From Symsagittifera roscoffensis (taxonomy: Eukaryota > Xenacoelomorpha > Acoela > Convolutidae): a DNA stretch of 64,000 nt. The notes below the pieces were generated by a model. It had not been told where the DNA came from, searched no databases, and worked only from the letters and a program-made list of their open reading frames with translations. This document shows positions 23,043-33,811 of the stretch, piece by piece (the first letter of the stretch is position 1; each line of letters opens with the position of its first letter). Where the stretch lies: assembly GCF_963678635.1 (NCBI RefSeq), contig NC_087071.1:4107624-4171623 (forward strand), given 5' to 3'. A program made the position numbers and the translations under genes.

Positions 23043-23297
23043 GTGATAGCTGTTGAATTAACTCAAGTATTTGTAAAACAGAATAAGTAAAACGTTTTAA
23101 TTTAGACTGCTAACTTGTCTTATTTTAGATCTGAGATCATGCCTGTCTTTTCATGTCTCTCTATCAACAGCAATGTCCTAACTGACTATTGCGTTTGGCC
23201 TGCAAAGAACGGCCTTGAATAATAACAATACATAACAGAATAATTAATAGCACTATTCTCAGAGGTTACTGTGGCAGCAGTACTACACGGTACCACA
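23042..23297 (-). repeat. 5' LTR of gypsy element 2
   Basis: This copy is identical to the other LTR at 16192-16447. It is followed on the plus strand by ACCCC, the target duplication. Its last base on the minus strand is the A of the gag start codon. Confidence 0.92.
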
Positions 23298-23782
23298 ACC
23301 CCAAACCTCCACCAAACATCCCTACGCCCGAATCACTAACACCCTCACCCCAACGCCCTCCAAAATAGGTAACTTCGTAGTAGGAGTTAAACGTGGGGGG
23401 TTGTGATGTAGATTGTAGGATTTGCAAAAAACTGAATACAAGAATAACAAACTTACGTAACTTATTATAAAATGCGATTGAAACTAATAATTAAATCAAA
23501 TTTAGCGAATACACAAAATAACTATATTAACTTTAAACTTATAATGAAGAAATAAAAATAGCAGATGGAAAAATTTTTTAAAAAATTGATTTTGATAGAT
23601 TATGTCTCGTCCGACAATTTTTTTTTTTGAAATTGAGTTGAAACAATTGACTTTTTAGCTTCGAAAAATAATAATTATATACTCCCTTTCAAACCAATTC
23701 TAATTGATAATTTTTGAACTTTAGAGAGACTATGAAACTGCATTAGAATTGATTATTATCCGTGAAATTTCTGTGCGGGATC

Positions 23783-25357
23783 CGCCACATTCACCCATTT
23801 ATTCCCCCATCTCCTCGCTTCTTCAATTGCCCCCCCCCCCTTCCCGGCGCATCCACAACTGTCCCCTCCCCACCGCACATTTAGACCACTTCCCCTACGT
23901 TTATCCCCACCCCCACCCCTACGTCTTCCCATTAAGGAATGGGAGAAAATTCAAGGGAGGAGGGGGTTTAACGCAGGGGTGGGAGAAAACAGGAGATCAG
24001 AGTGTAAATGGGGAAAGGTAAGTGAGAGGTAAAATTAATGAGAGGGGAATATAATAATATTTCGCCAAATACAAATGCAAGGTTCGCCAAAGGTAATTAC
24101 AATGAATGCCCAAGAGAAAAAAATGTTTGTTTTTAATAGATCTCGCAAAAATTTTTTTAATATTTCTTTCAAATCGCAAAAACCCCATTTTTTGAGTCTT
24201 TTCCAGTTCTAATTCATTTTTTTTTTCATTTCTTTTTGAATTTTTTTACGACAACCTATTTCAACTAACTTTGGACTTTCTTGGCTGCAATAAAACATTT
24301 ATTACATGCAATTTGCAGGTTAACTGTTCTGTATTTATTTTCTGCTTTAAAAAGAAGGTAGAAAATTGGAAAGAGGCTATTTTTGGAGCAAGTTTTTCAA
24401 TTCGACTATCAAACATTCCTGTGCAAACCATAAAAAACATCAGAATTCCATCTACAACTTCTGTTAAAGACCAAAAAATGGAAATAATTGTCATTTACAT
24501 TTATCATTGGTGTTGTTTTTCCTGAAAAGAGTGATAAAAAAGTGTTTAAAGTTTGCCTGAAATTATCAATGAAAATCACTTTCATTCATAACAAATTTTT
24601 CCTCCAAAGTAGACAGTTGGACTTTATTTTTTCCTGCTAGACTTTTAAGACTTGTTTACTTTTTCAACTCAATTTTCTCAAAGCGTAGTGTTTCTCAAAG
24701 CGTCAACATATCTGGTTGATAAACAAATCAACACCCTAAGATTTTATTCGCTGCCTCCCAGTAAAAATTTATTCTTCAAAGATATTCAGTAAAAAAAGTT
24801 TCTAAAAATCAATATTTAACTTGTTTGCCTTCAAAGCTATCTTACTTAACTTTCGAATAAACTCAGACAGGATTGCAATTCATTTTCTAACTACGATAGA
24901 CAGATTATTCAGCGATTGATTATTGGTACACTGAAAAAAACCTACGAAAGCAGTGGTGTGCGAGTTGGGGGGATGGGGGGATGGGGGGGATAAGGGTAAG
25001 GGTTGGGTTTGAAACGGGAAGGTGGTTTTTGAAATTTTCTGTCAAACATTGTTTATTTACCACAAAAGGCTGTCGAAAAAAGTACTGTTTTTCTGTCACA
25101 AATTTGGTATAAATTGGCACCAAAGGCGCCTTTTGAAAACTTTTAGGGTTCATCAGCCGCAAAAAACTGTCGTTAAATTTGAACCAAAGGTGGGAACCAC
25201 TGGAAAAATTAGGCAACCAGAATTGATTAGCCGGGTTCTCCCAATCCCCCGTCTCGTCCTGTACACTGCTGTACACAATTATTGACCCAAATAATTTTAT
25301 GATTCAATTCCTAACTGACAAATTCTAAATAGATCTGAGTTTAGTTTACAAAAAACA
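23783..25357. other. C-rich then AT-rich DNA, no supported gene
   Basis: The first 220 bp are C-rich (CCCCCCCCCC near 23828) and continue the composition of the neighbouring repeat. The rest is AT-rich. A G-rich run at 24955-25000 (GGGGGATGGGGGGATGGGG) is simple sequence. No exon could be supported. Confidence 0.4.
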
Positions 25358-27096
25358 ATGAAATTTCTAATCGTTACACTTTCAGTTATGCTTATTGCAG
25401 CTATTTTACCGAAAGGGAATTATGCTCACTATGCAAGAGGCTTCTCATTGGACGGTAAACGATGGGACCCGTCCTCTGATTTCAATTTTGACCGTAAAAC
25501 TAACGACCAATTTAAAATTGAGCTACACGAAATTTTAAATAGAATAACGCTAGTGCAATGCAATTATTGGTTCAATAAGAGTAATAGCTGAAATTCTGAA
25601 AGTCAAGAAAAGCTTCCAAAATCGATTAACTCACCATCAAATAATTTTTGAAAATTCTTGGTACAACCTGTGATCAAAACTATATTTTTGCTGAGGTTTC
25701 GACTTCGCAACTAGTCGTTATTGAAATTTATTTAATTTTTCAAAAATCTTTTATTTAAAAACCTTTTAGCCAAAAACAACGTTTTTTTCATAATGAACTT
25801 ATATTTTGAGTTTTTTTGTATTTTTTTTGTGACTTATCAAAACAGTTTCAAAATTAATGAAAAATATTTTCGTAAAAAACATTGTAGTTGTTCAATATAA
25901 AACTCGAACACAAAATAGTGAGCTTAATTTTAAATTGGTCAAACTTAGTGGCTAAAAAGAGTAGTGAGTTCTCAACAGACGGCAAACGATGGGATCCGTC
26001 CTCCGATTTTAACTTCGACCGTAAAACTCTTGACCAATTTGAAATTGAGCTTCCAAAGATCTAAGTTGAAAAATGCTGGTAAAATTCAATTAACGGTTTC
26101 ATAAAAGTATTAACTGAAATTCAAGGAAGGCCTCCATTTTGTTTAAAAACACTGAATATTTTCCATTAATTCACCATCAAAAAGTTTTTGAGAATCATTG
26201 GCACAGTGATTACAACTTATTTTTCTGCTGTGTTTTTGACTTTGCCACTAGTCGATTTTGAAAATTATTTTGAAAAAAAAAACTTTTTCATTTGAAAACT
26301 TTTCAGCCAAAACCAACGTTTTTTTTCATAATAATTTTTTTTTGGTAATTTTTGTTAATTATCAAAAAATATCGAAATTAATGAAAAACATTTTTGTAAA
26401 ACATTGTAGATAATTGTAAATATAAAACACAAACACAAAAAGGCGAGCTTAATTTTGAATTGGTCAAAACTAGTGGCTAAAAAGAGCAGTGAGTTCTCAA
26501 CGGACGGCAAACGATGGGATCCGTCTTCCGATTTCAATTTCGACCGTAAAAATCACGACCATTTTAGAATTGAGCTTAATAATAATCAAAATTTTTGAAT
26601 GGAGGTACAATGCAGTTAATGATTCAATGATAATAAGAACTGAATTAAAAGGAATCTTTCCATTTTGTGAAATAAATCAAAAAATTTCCGTTAGTTCTCC
26701 ATCAAATAATTTTAGTGTCCCTGGAATAATCAAGGAATAAAGTTTTTTTTTTGCTGTGTATTTGATTTTACAATTGGTCGTTGTTGAAACTTATTTTGAA
26801 AAACCAAATTTACAAATTTATTTGAAAACATTTAGTTTCAGTCGAAAACTCTGTTTTTTTATATAAACTTTCATAAATTTTTGTGAATTATACAAAACAG
26901 CTAGAATGATGTAATACCCAAAAAACTGTAGTTTATGTTCAGTCTAAAAATTGGACACGAAATAGTGAGCTCAATTTTAAATCGGTCAAACCTAGTCGCT
27001 TGAAAGAAAAGTGGATATGAACATAAAAAATGCAAGCAGAGTAGTGATTTTCCGATGGGACTAGCTTGTGTGGGAGGAGCATGCAAAGACATTTGA
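25358..27096 (+). CDS. Secreted peptide-precursor gene with repeated middle exon (family member 1)
   Basis: I do not recognise the family. The first exon (25358-25493) encodes a signal peptide (MKFLIVTLSVMLIAAILPKG, cleavage likely after NYA), then HYARGFSLDGKR and WDPSSDFNFD, ending at a good donor (GACC|gtaaaa). Two further 42-bp exon candidates at 25979-26020 and 26504-26545 repeat GKRWDPSSDFNFD in the phase needed to join; the first has acceptor ctcaacag, the second has lost that AG. A final exon at about 27013-27096 encodes CKQSSDFPMGLACVGGACKDI and stop. Joined, these give a signal peptide, repeated W-D...DFNF units separated by Gly-Lys-Arg, and a Cys tail. GKR is a classic amidation and dibasic cleavage site, so a peptide-hormone precursor is plausible but inferred. 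The tail lacks one Cys of its relative (Phe instead), so it may be decaying. Confidence 0.5.
25430..27000 (+). repeat. Tandem repeat of about 520 bp, three units
   Basis: Three units align at GGTCAAAC near 25937, 26461 and 26984. The second half of unit 1 corresponds to the end of the first exon. Each unit carries the coding text GGCAAACGATGGGATCCGTC or a close variant, followed by AT-rich DNA, the sequence TTTTCATAATGAACTTATAT or a variant, and AGTGAGCTTAATTTTAAATTGG. The array multiplies the peptide-coding exon. Confidence 0.75.
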
Positions 27097-28784
27097 AAAC
27101 AAAAAAAGACATTTTGGAAGAACACTTCTTGTTTTTTTTAAACATTTCAAAAGAGAGCTGGATTGATAATTCAATAGCGGTTCTAAATGTTGTCATCATA
27201 ATGATCAATTGATAAACTATCACTATTTTGAGTTTTCTTTGAGCTTCAGGCAAGTCCACAAGATTTAAAAGTGCCGAAAAAATTGACGCACAGACCAGTT
27301 ATTTATGTATCATTCAATTTGTTGTACTATGTTTAAATTGAATAATTGCAACTGCACAAATCTTACTTTCACTTATAATTTATGGCAGAAAAAAATATAA
27401 CTGATAGGCCAATAACGTTCAAAGCTATCAAAGCCAAAATCTTCAATAAGACTTTAAACTGTTAAACCTTGCCGTAAACGCGGATATGAATGAAACCAAA
27501 CTGTGGAGTGAAACCAGTCATTTTTGAGGATCAAATCTGTTTCTATTATCGACAAGGGCCTTAAAAAAATTTTTCTGAACTTTACTTTTTCTACAAAAGA
27601 AGACTGCTCGCATCAGGGCAAAACCCCGAATGATTCGATTGCCCTTTCACGTCTATGGAAAAAAAGTTCAGTCTGATAAAACTAATCGCAATTTCAAAAA
27701 TTACATTTTCATGATTTTTTTTAAAAATTGTCCACCAACACGCCATGTAATGCACAAAGGGTTTTACTTCCACATAGCGAAGTATTAAACAGATCAAGTA
27801 GCATGCCTCAGTACACTTTGGAAGGATTTCTAAGACGGATTAAATCTCCGATTTTGCCTTATAAGCACGAAATATATCATGCGTTAATTATCCCAAATGG
27901 ACTATAATGGTAATCTTTAAACCACCATAACCACAAAAATTGAGCACAAAAAATCTTTCTTAATTTGAGCACAAGGCAAAAATAACTTATGGATAATATT
28001 AAAAAAAACTCTAACAAAAATGGTTTGCTCAAAAGACGATATTGGTCTGGAGAAAAAAACCACGAGCCTAAATATTTAATCACTTTCTTCAAAAGTTCAA
28101 ACAACAAGCACAATTTTTGTTTTGCAGGATATAAAGGCTAATAAATCTATTCAAACGGCAAATAATTTTTTCTAATGTCGGTATGTTGAGATTTAAAGCC
28201 TTGTTTCTGTTTGTTCATTGCTTTAAACATGAGCACCACGACTATAAGGTGCTGGAGCTTGACCATTCTATTCATACCAATCATCTTACCATCACTATAA
28301 CAAACTTTCCCTTTTATTTGAATCTTTTTTGATATATATTCTTCGGTTATTCTTGATGGTTTATATTAGTAAAATTGCTTTGATAAGTTTGCTTGAAAAA
28401 ATCTGTTATGTGGCTCACCCTAAGAGGTAGAAACGCTTTTTTAACTTGGGAATTTTTTTAACGTTTTGTTCAGCTGGTAATGATATGTGAAATTACTTAA
28501 CATTAGTGCCCTGGAAAGATTTTGCGAAATAAAAACCGTTTTTGAACTTTTCAGATATATTAAGTGTGAAACGTTCTCTGTAGTAAATATGCAAAAAGAT
28601 TAAGCGACAAAATTGGCTTCAACGAAGAAAACGAATTTTTCTAAATAGAAGTTAAAATTGCCTAGGGCATATATTCACCTTTAACTTTTATAAGTGCAAC
28701 TCATTTGGTAGTTCATCTTTATTCTTGCTTCTCGCTTTCAGTTTTTTTCCAGCAAAAATGATTGTAAAGTGTTTGATAAAAACC
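27097..28784. other. AT-rich DNA without a supported gene
   Basis: I found no exon, RNA gene or clear repeat here. It ends where homology to the right arm of the large inverted repeat begins. Confidence 0.4.
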
Positions 28785-28929
28785 TATCATACTTGATAAA
28801 CTAACCTTTAGAATTAGGATATTTCTTCTGAACCTGATTATTTCATAGCCAGACCATTCTGAGAATAATCAGAAAAAGATGGTTTTTCTGAGTTTAAATT
28901 TTTTAAGTTTTTTTTTGTAAGAATTATTA

Positions 28930-29050
28930 AGACCTACGAGATAACAGTAAGATTAAAATCAGTATTGGGCTAATTAGTTGCACGAACATTTCTCCGGCCA
29001 AAAAAAAGATAGCGTGTCAAACACACGGCGTAATCCATCTGAAAAAAAAC
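28930..29050 (+). repeat. Dispersed repeat (TTGCACGAA...CCGGCC...AAGATAGCGTG)
   Basis: The order AGTAAGATTA, CAGTATTGGGCTAATTAG, TTGCACGAAC, CTCCGGCC, AAGATAGCGTG, ATCTGAA is shared with a second, diverged copy at about 46230-46350 (and 41265-41400 on the other strand). The mirror of this outer copy lies at 58080-58200. Its function and class are unknown. Confidence 0.6.
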
Positions 29051-30755
29051 TGTTCAATTCATGAGAATCAATGTGATCCATGAAAAAGCAGCCCCGCCCC
29101 AACTCATAAGAATATATTTTTTTGTTTTTAAAGCAAATTGTAGTATGTTTTTCTAAGAACTTTTTTTGTAAGTGAGCTCAGGGTTTATTTAGTTTTTCCT
29201 GTTTGATCATTTTTTGTTTGGTAATTGACTTTTTTATTCTTTGGTCGCGAAATGGGGAAGCAAATTTGTTCTATTTTTTTTGAACTCGACTGATGATTGC
29301 TGACTAAACTTCTTTCCTGGAAATTTCAATCAATTGGCTAATTGCGAGCTTTATGAGCTTAAAACTGACAGGCTTAGGTCCGATTGCACAATTTGGCGCC
29401 GGTGCAAATGGTATTTTTATTTGTGTAGAGCAGTTATTTCTTACAGATTTTGGGCTCAATTTACTTGGATAAATTTTTTTTTTCCACCAGTACTAAAAAA
29501 TCGAACATGCTGAGTACACTACAAAAAGCACGTTCGGTCTAAGGTTTCTTCAAAAAAAAAATTATTACCAGTTGGCATTGTTCTTATAACAATTTTATTA
29601 TTTGCGCTTCCCGTTTTACGGTTCCATTAGCCCATTTTCGGGGTGCAAAATAATAAGAGAAGAAAGAAAACAGTACCCATGGTGGAAATTTAGAGGAACA
29701 TCTTCATAACAAGTTCCTTTTTATGACAGTAAAATGCTAATCTTCACATTTATTCAAAAAAACAAGAATAAAAAATAGCTACTCAACGCTAGCAAAAATC
29801 AAACAATATTTTGGTTCATTTTTGATTATTGCTGATTGAATTCTCGAAAAAAGAAATTTTTCAAATAAATTGGTTATTTTGTAAAATATGAAATTTAGTT
29901 ACTTTTGAAATTTAAAGTTATTCATTATGTTTAATTAAGTAAATCTTCCTCCGTATGTATGAATAAAATTAGTCATTCGTTAAATAATTTTCATTTTTTT
30001 TGTACCGCGAAAAAAGGAAAAGCCAGCCAGACTTTGGATGTCTATTTTTTTTGTGCAATCTGCGCTTTTACAATCATGAAAATTATGGTCTAAACTATCT
30101 CAATCTGGTTATGTATTTTAGTGTTGCGACTTCTGTAAGAAAATCAAATAAACGAATATCAATCTTAGCGTCAAAAAAGTAGAAAAGCTCAGAATTCTAT
30201 TTTATTCCAAAATTGGACGAAAATACTCGAAGTAAGCGGCTAGTTTAATACAAAAAAAAAATCAAAAAATTATCGAAACAATTGAAGTTTTGGCTTATTC
30301 GACTGAAAAACCCCTCGGCGTAAAGCTCCCCTGGTTGGAAAAAAATTCTTGGAATCGATTTTTGGCTCCTTTGAAGGGTGGTAAAATAAACTTAAAGTTT
30401 ACGGAGCGGATAATTGCCAGTCATATTTTGGGTACAAAATCTGATAAATTGGGAGTTTTTATTTCCTCGTAGATCTGACAAGTTTATCTAGCGTATACTT
30501 TTTCCTGAATTGAGTTTCTAATAAGACTGACAGGTTTTTCACATAACCAACAAATATTCACTAAATTACCTGAAAAAGCAAAATTATCCCGTTTTAAAAA
30601 AGCGCACACCAAAAAATTAAGATTTTTTCAGAATATTTCTGAATTTTTATCACACAGAATTACCGTTTGATTTCATACTTGGCCGCAACGTTATCTTCTG
30701 AAACATTTTCATCTATTGTTCAAAATCAAAAATTACTTTAATTGGTTACTTGAAC
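29051..30755. other. AT-rich DNA upstream of the peptide gene
   Basis: No exon was supported. Open frames at 30000-30182 and 30290-30472 have diverged counterparts in the right arm, but neither has a motif or splice context, and I do not count them as genes. Confidence 0.35.
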
Positions 30756-31363
30756 ATGAATTTGACTGTCGCCGTAAGTCTTTCAGTTATGCTAAGTGCA
30801 GTTATGCTGTTTGAACCGAATGAAGCCCATTATGCGAGGGGATTTCCGGTACACAGACGAGACTGGGACAGAGGAAGTCATTTCGACTTCAACAAGAAAT
30901 CAGGGATCAGTTCAATTTTTTCCAAAAAAAAAGAAGAATTTTCGATCTCTTTAAATTTTTTAAGTCCCCCACCCAAAAAAAAACAACGACTTTAAAAAGT
31001 GTATAAACATTTTATTGGTGGATTAGTCTTAAAGAATGTGTAACAAAAAATTAGAGATCAGTTCAAATTTCACACCCCAGAGAAATTAAATTTCTACACC
31101 CTCACACATGTGAAAGCGACCTTGAAAGCAAAAAACTCTGTAATGAAAGCATTTTGCAAAACTAATCTGAACCGCAGTTCCAATTATAGGATTAGAGGCG
31201 ACGAAATTTGCACAACAAAACAAAACAAAAATGATTTTTTGAACTGATCCAAAAAGTAGCGGAGGATGAAAAAAGAGCATCTGCGGAATGGGAGACATGT
31301 GAGAGTAATGCAGACTGTCCGATGGGATTAGCGTGTGTGGGGAAAGAATGCATGGACATTTGA
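30756..31363 (+). CDS. Secreted four-cysteine peptide gene (family member 2, left-arm copy)
   Basis: The first exon starts at ATG 30756 and encodes a signal peptide (MNLTVAVSLSVMLSAVMLFE, cleavage likely after NEA), then HYARGFPVHRRDWDRG and SHFDFNKK. The HYARGF, W-D and DFN positions match family member 1, and dibasic RR and KK sit where that gene has KR and RK. A second exon ending at TGA 31363 encodes KRASAEWETCESNADCPMGL and ACVGKECMDI: four Cys spaced C-x5-C-x5-C-x4-C. The spacing resembles short EB-type or Dickkopf-type Cys motifs, but no family is assigned. The right-arm copy differs mainly at synonymous sites. The exon junction is not certain: no clear donor follows FNKK and no TTTCAG precedes the second exon. 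Confidence 0.6.
31235..31363 (+). CDS. 3' exon of the secreted peptide gene, left arm
   Basis: The frame is open from 31235 to TGA 31361-31363 (42 residues and stop) and encodes an acidic-basic stretch (VAEDEKRASAEW) followed by the four-Cys tail. Against the right arm, AAA to AAG, GGG to GGT and GCG to GCT are synonymous and one GCG to GTG changes Ala to Val. The true exon start may lie inside this range. Confidence 0.6.
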   Translation, partial: FFELIQKVAEDEKRASAEWETCESNADCPMGLACVGKECMDI

Positions 31364-31582
31364 GGGAAAAAACAGAATAATCGAGTTAGAAATGACATTT
31401 GATTGACAAGCACTCGATTGACAAGAGGGAAAGAGAGATAGAAATCGACGTTTGATTGATAATAACTGTTCAAACAAAATTAATACCAATAATACCGTGC
31501 TGAATTTAATTTTGCGAAATTTTTTTTCTCTATGCAAACAAAGTGACTTTTTATTGAAGTTTTACTGAATGAACAGTAATCG

Positions 31583-32006
31583 CAGGGGCGGATCTAGAAT
31601 TTTCTCGAGGGGGGAGGCGGATTTCAAAAATTTTTGAAAACTTTGTCGACCTTTTTCTTTTTTTAGGTCGACTAAATTGATGTTTATTCGAGCTCTCTCA
31701 AAGCACTAAAAAGTCCCTGTTTTCGTATAATTGTCTGCGCCGCAGGCAAATTTTTGAAAACAAATTGGCCAAAAAGGCGTTTTTAAGCACTGTTTGGAAA
31801 ATGTTGACTGAAAATTGTATTTTTTCAGCGCCCCCCCCCCCCCCCTCAAAATTGGCGCCAAAAGCGCTTTTAGAAAAAATTTGGGGTACGTCAGCTGAAA
31901 ATGGATATCTTAAAATAATTCAAAGTCCACCCTTTGGGTCTTCAGGGACTCGAACCCCTGAGGGAAGGGGAAGCGTCCGCCTCCCCCCTCCCTAAATTTG
32001 CCCCTG
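31583..32006. mobile_element. hAT-like non-autonomous element, left arm only
   Basis: The 424-bp segment starts CAGGGGCGGATCTAG and ends AAATTTGCCCCTG, short inverted ends of the hAT type. The flanking octamers AGTAATCG and GGTAATTG look like an imperfect 8-bp target duplication. The right arm lacks the segment and reads through an empty site (near 55555). The interior contains a C-homopolymer (about 31829-31846) and no transposase. Confidence 0.65.
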
Positions 32007-32462
32007 GGTAATTGGACTGAAAATTACATTTGATTGACAAGCAAGCAATTCAAGCCAGACGATGATTACTTTGAGTTGACTTTTTTTTCTTTTTTGTTTG
32101 TTCCCAAATGGATTTCAGTATTTGAAAAGTTGTTGTGTTCAAAACAAGAAATCATGTTAAGTTCCACCTGTAGAAAAAGAATCCTTTTTATCACAACTTC
32201 TTGGACAAGCGGAAAAAATTGACACATATCATTTAGGGGGATGGTTCACTTGATTAGTTTTTTTTCAGCCAGTTATAGAATGGCATTTAAGATAATACAT
32301 TTTTTGAAACCGTTATAAGATCTCTTAACACAATCAAAACTACTAGCAGTTAACTATAATGGCGGGAGATATTACTATATCAATAGTGGTTTCCATTAAA
32401 CAACACGGTAGCTGCAAAGACGACTACAGTTTTTCATGGGACTTTACAAAACTATACACAAC

Positions 32463-33635
32463 ACCCCGGGTTGACCAAAACTTCTTATCATACAAATTCC
32501 ATGTATGAAAAACTTCTTGTCATACAATTTCATACAATTCCATACGTACAGAAAATTGTAAGATAACTCTATGAAAAACATTATTCCATATACAAAAATT
32601 GTATGATAGTTGTTTTTCCTTAAACCAAAAAGTTGATTTTTTTGTCTCTAAATTTAATTTTTGAAAAATTTTGCTTGTGCTTGTATCCAAAAATTAGTGT
32701 ATCGAAGACTACGATATGCACAAGAAAAAAATTGAAATTGGAAAAATGTTTGTGTCGCCATCAAAAAAATGCTAGTCATACAATTTCCATATATGGTAAT
32801 TGTATGATAATCATTTTTTTCAAAAAACGAAAACCTCTGATATTTATCACCAGATTGTTTTATTAGAATCAAACAGCCGCAGAAACTAGTTGATATCTTT
32901 TTTCACCCATTTTTCGAAATTGTATGAAAATTATAGGACAAGCATTTTCCCACACACTTGATGTATGGAGCTGTATGATAAGCATTTTCGGAGTTAGAAA
33001 ATATGTAATTTACTTCAAAAACAAACGAACGAACGAAACGAACAAAGCGTAAAAAATATCAAGCAAGAAAAAGGTTCTGTTGACTTTTTTGGCTAAGTGT
33101 AATGGAACAACAGATAATACATTTTCTAAAAATTGTTCCAAAAAGTTTTATAAGTGATTTCGATATGTCCATAATGAGATTTCAAAAAATCATAAAAGCG
33201 CGAAGTATCGATTTCCTGATGGTTAACACAACATTTTACTCACAGTTTAGTTTTTCTAAGGAACACTTAATGAAATTGCTAATATCAGCCAAAAGGCGAT
33301 AATTCTTATTCAATAGATGAATTTTTTACGTGTATTAAAACTTAGCTTCTCAAAAATTGAAAACAGTTATGAAAATTATTCGTATTTGTTATTTCACTGT
33401 GTCAATTGTTAAAAAAGAACTTTCTTTGTTCGCTCAACAAGAATTTTTTACTTTTGCTTTTAGCCTGAAAAAAAACAAAGAAAACTTCTCCGAGCATCAC
33501 AGTTACCAAAACGTTATTGTTACATAGAATATCATGGCCATTTCATTTAATTTAAATTGGAGTCAAATGAAATGATTCTGATTTAGTTTGAAAGTTCCAG
33601 TTTTAAGAGGTAAAAGGAAATATACATTTATGAAA
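32463..33635. repeat. Palindrome-rich repeat block, left arm only
   Basis: The block starts CCCGGGTTGACC at about 32463 and carries several near-palindromes such as CATACAATTTCCATATATGG near 32778-32810, each followed by TGATAAGCATTTT-like text. The right arm holds unrelated sequence of about 1 kb at the matching place (about 53325-54330). An open frame of 66 codons at 33102-33302 is unrecognised and unsupported. Confidence 0.55.
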
Positions 33636-33811
33636 AAATGGCAAAGATTTTTGGGGGTGATTTGAAGGTTAGAAGTCGAACTCTTATTATGGTAGCTTGA
33701 TGATCAAATAAATCTTTAAAAAATCAAGTTTTGTCATAATGTATTTATTTAATAAATTAGATTGATGAGTCCGAGGCCTCAAAATGTTAAATACTCAAAA
33801 TCAAATTGTAG

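Larger units (their letters stand above)
16192..23297 (-). mobile_element. Full-length Ty3/gypsy (Mag-like) retrotransposon with broken coding frame
   Basis: Two 256-bp LTRs, identical by eye, bound the element; both flanks carry the 5-bp duplication ACCCC. On the minus strand a tRNA-type primer-binding site follows the 5' LTR and a purine tract (AGGGGAA) precedes the 3' LTR. The order gag, zinc knuckles, protease, reverse transcriptase, RNase H, integrase is that of Ty3/gypsy, and the two-part knuckle CxxC...CPA...CxxC...H...C suggests the Mag lineage. Three in-frame stops and at least three frame changes break gag-pol despite the identical LTRs. Confidence 0.92.
15474..23782. mobile_element. 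DNA-transposon-like repeat, copy B, split by a gypsy insertion
   Basis: The left end at 15474 reads TATCCCACACCG then TTGGATAATAATCAATTTTA. The right end, reverse complemented from 23782, reads GATCCCGCACAGAAATTTCA then CGGATAATAATCAATTC. These match the ends of copy A. Subterminal text such as AATGTTGTCTGAAATG and the C-rich interior are also shared with copy A. Removing the gypsy element (16192-23297) leaves about 1.2 kb without a transposase. Confidence 0.6.

Noticed and set aside
31946-31968. T-arm-like GGGACTCGAACCCCTGAG on the minus strand
   Set aside because: The neighbouring sequence does not fold as a tRNA, and the site lies inside a hAT-like element.
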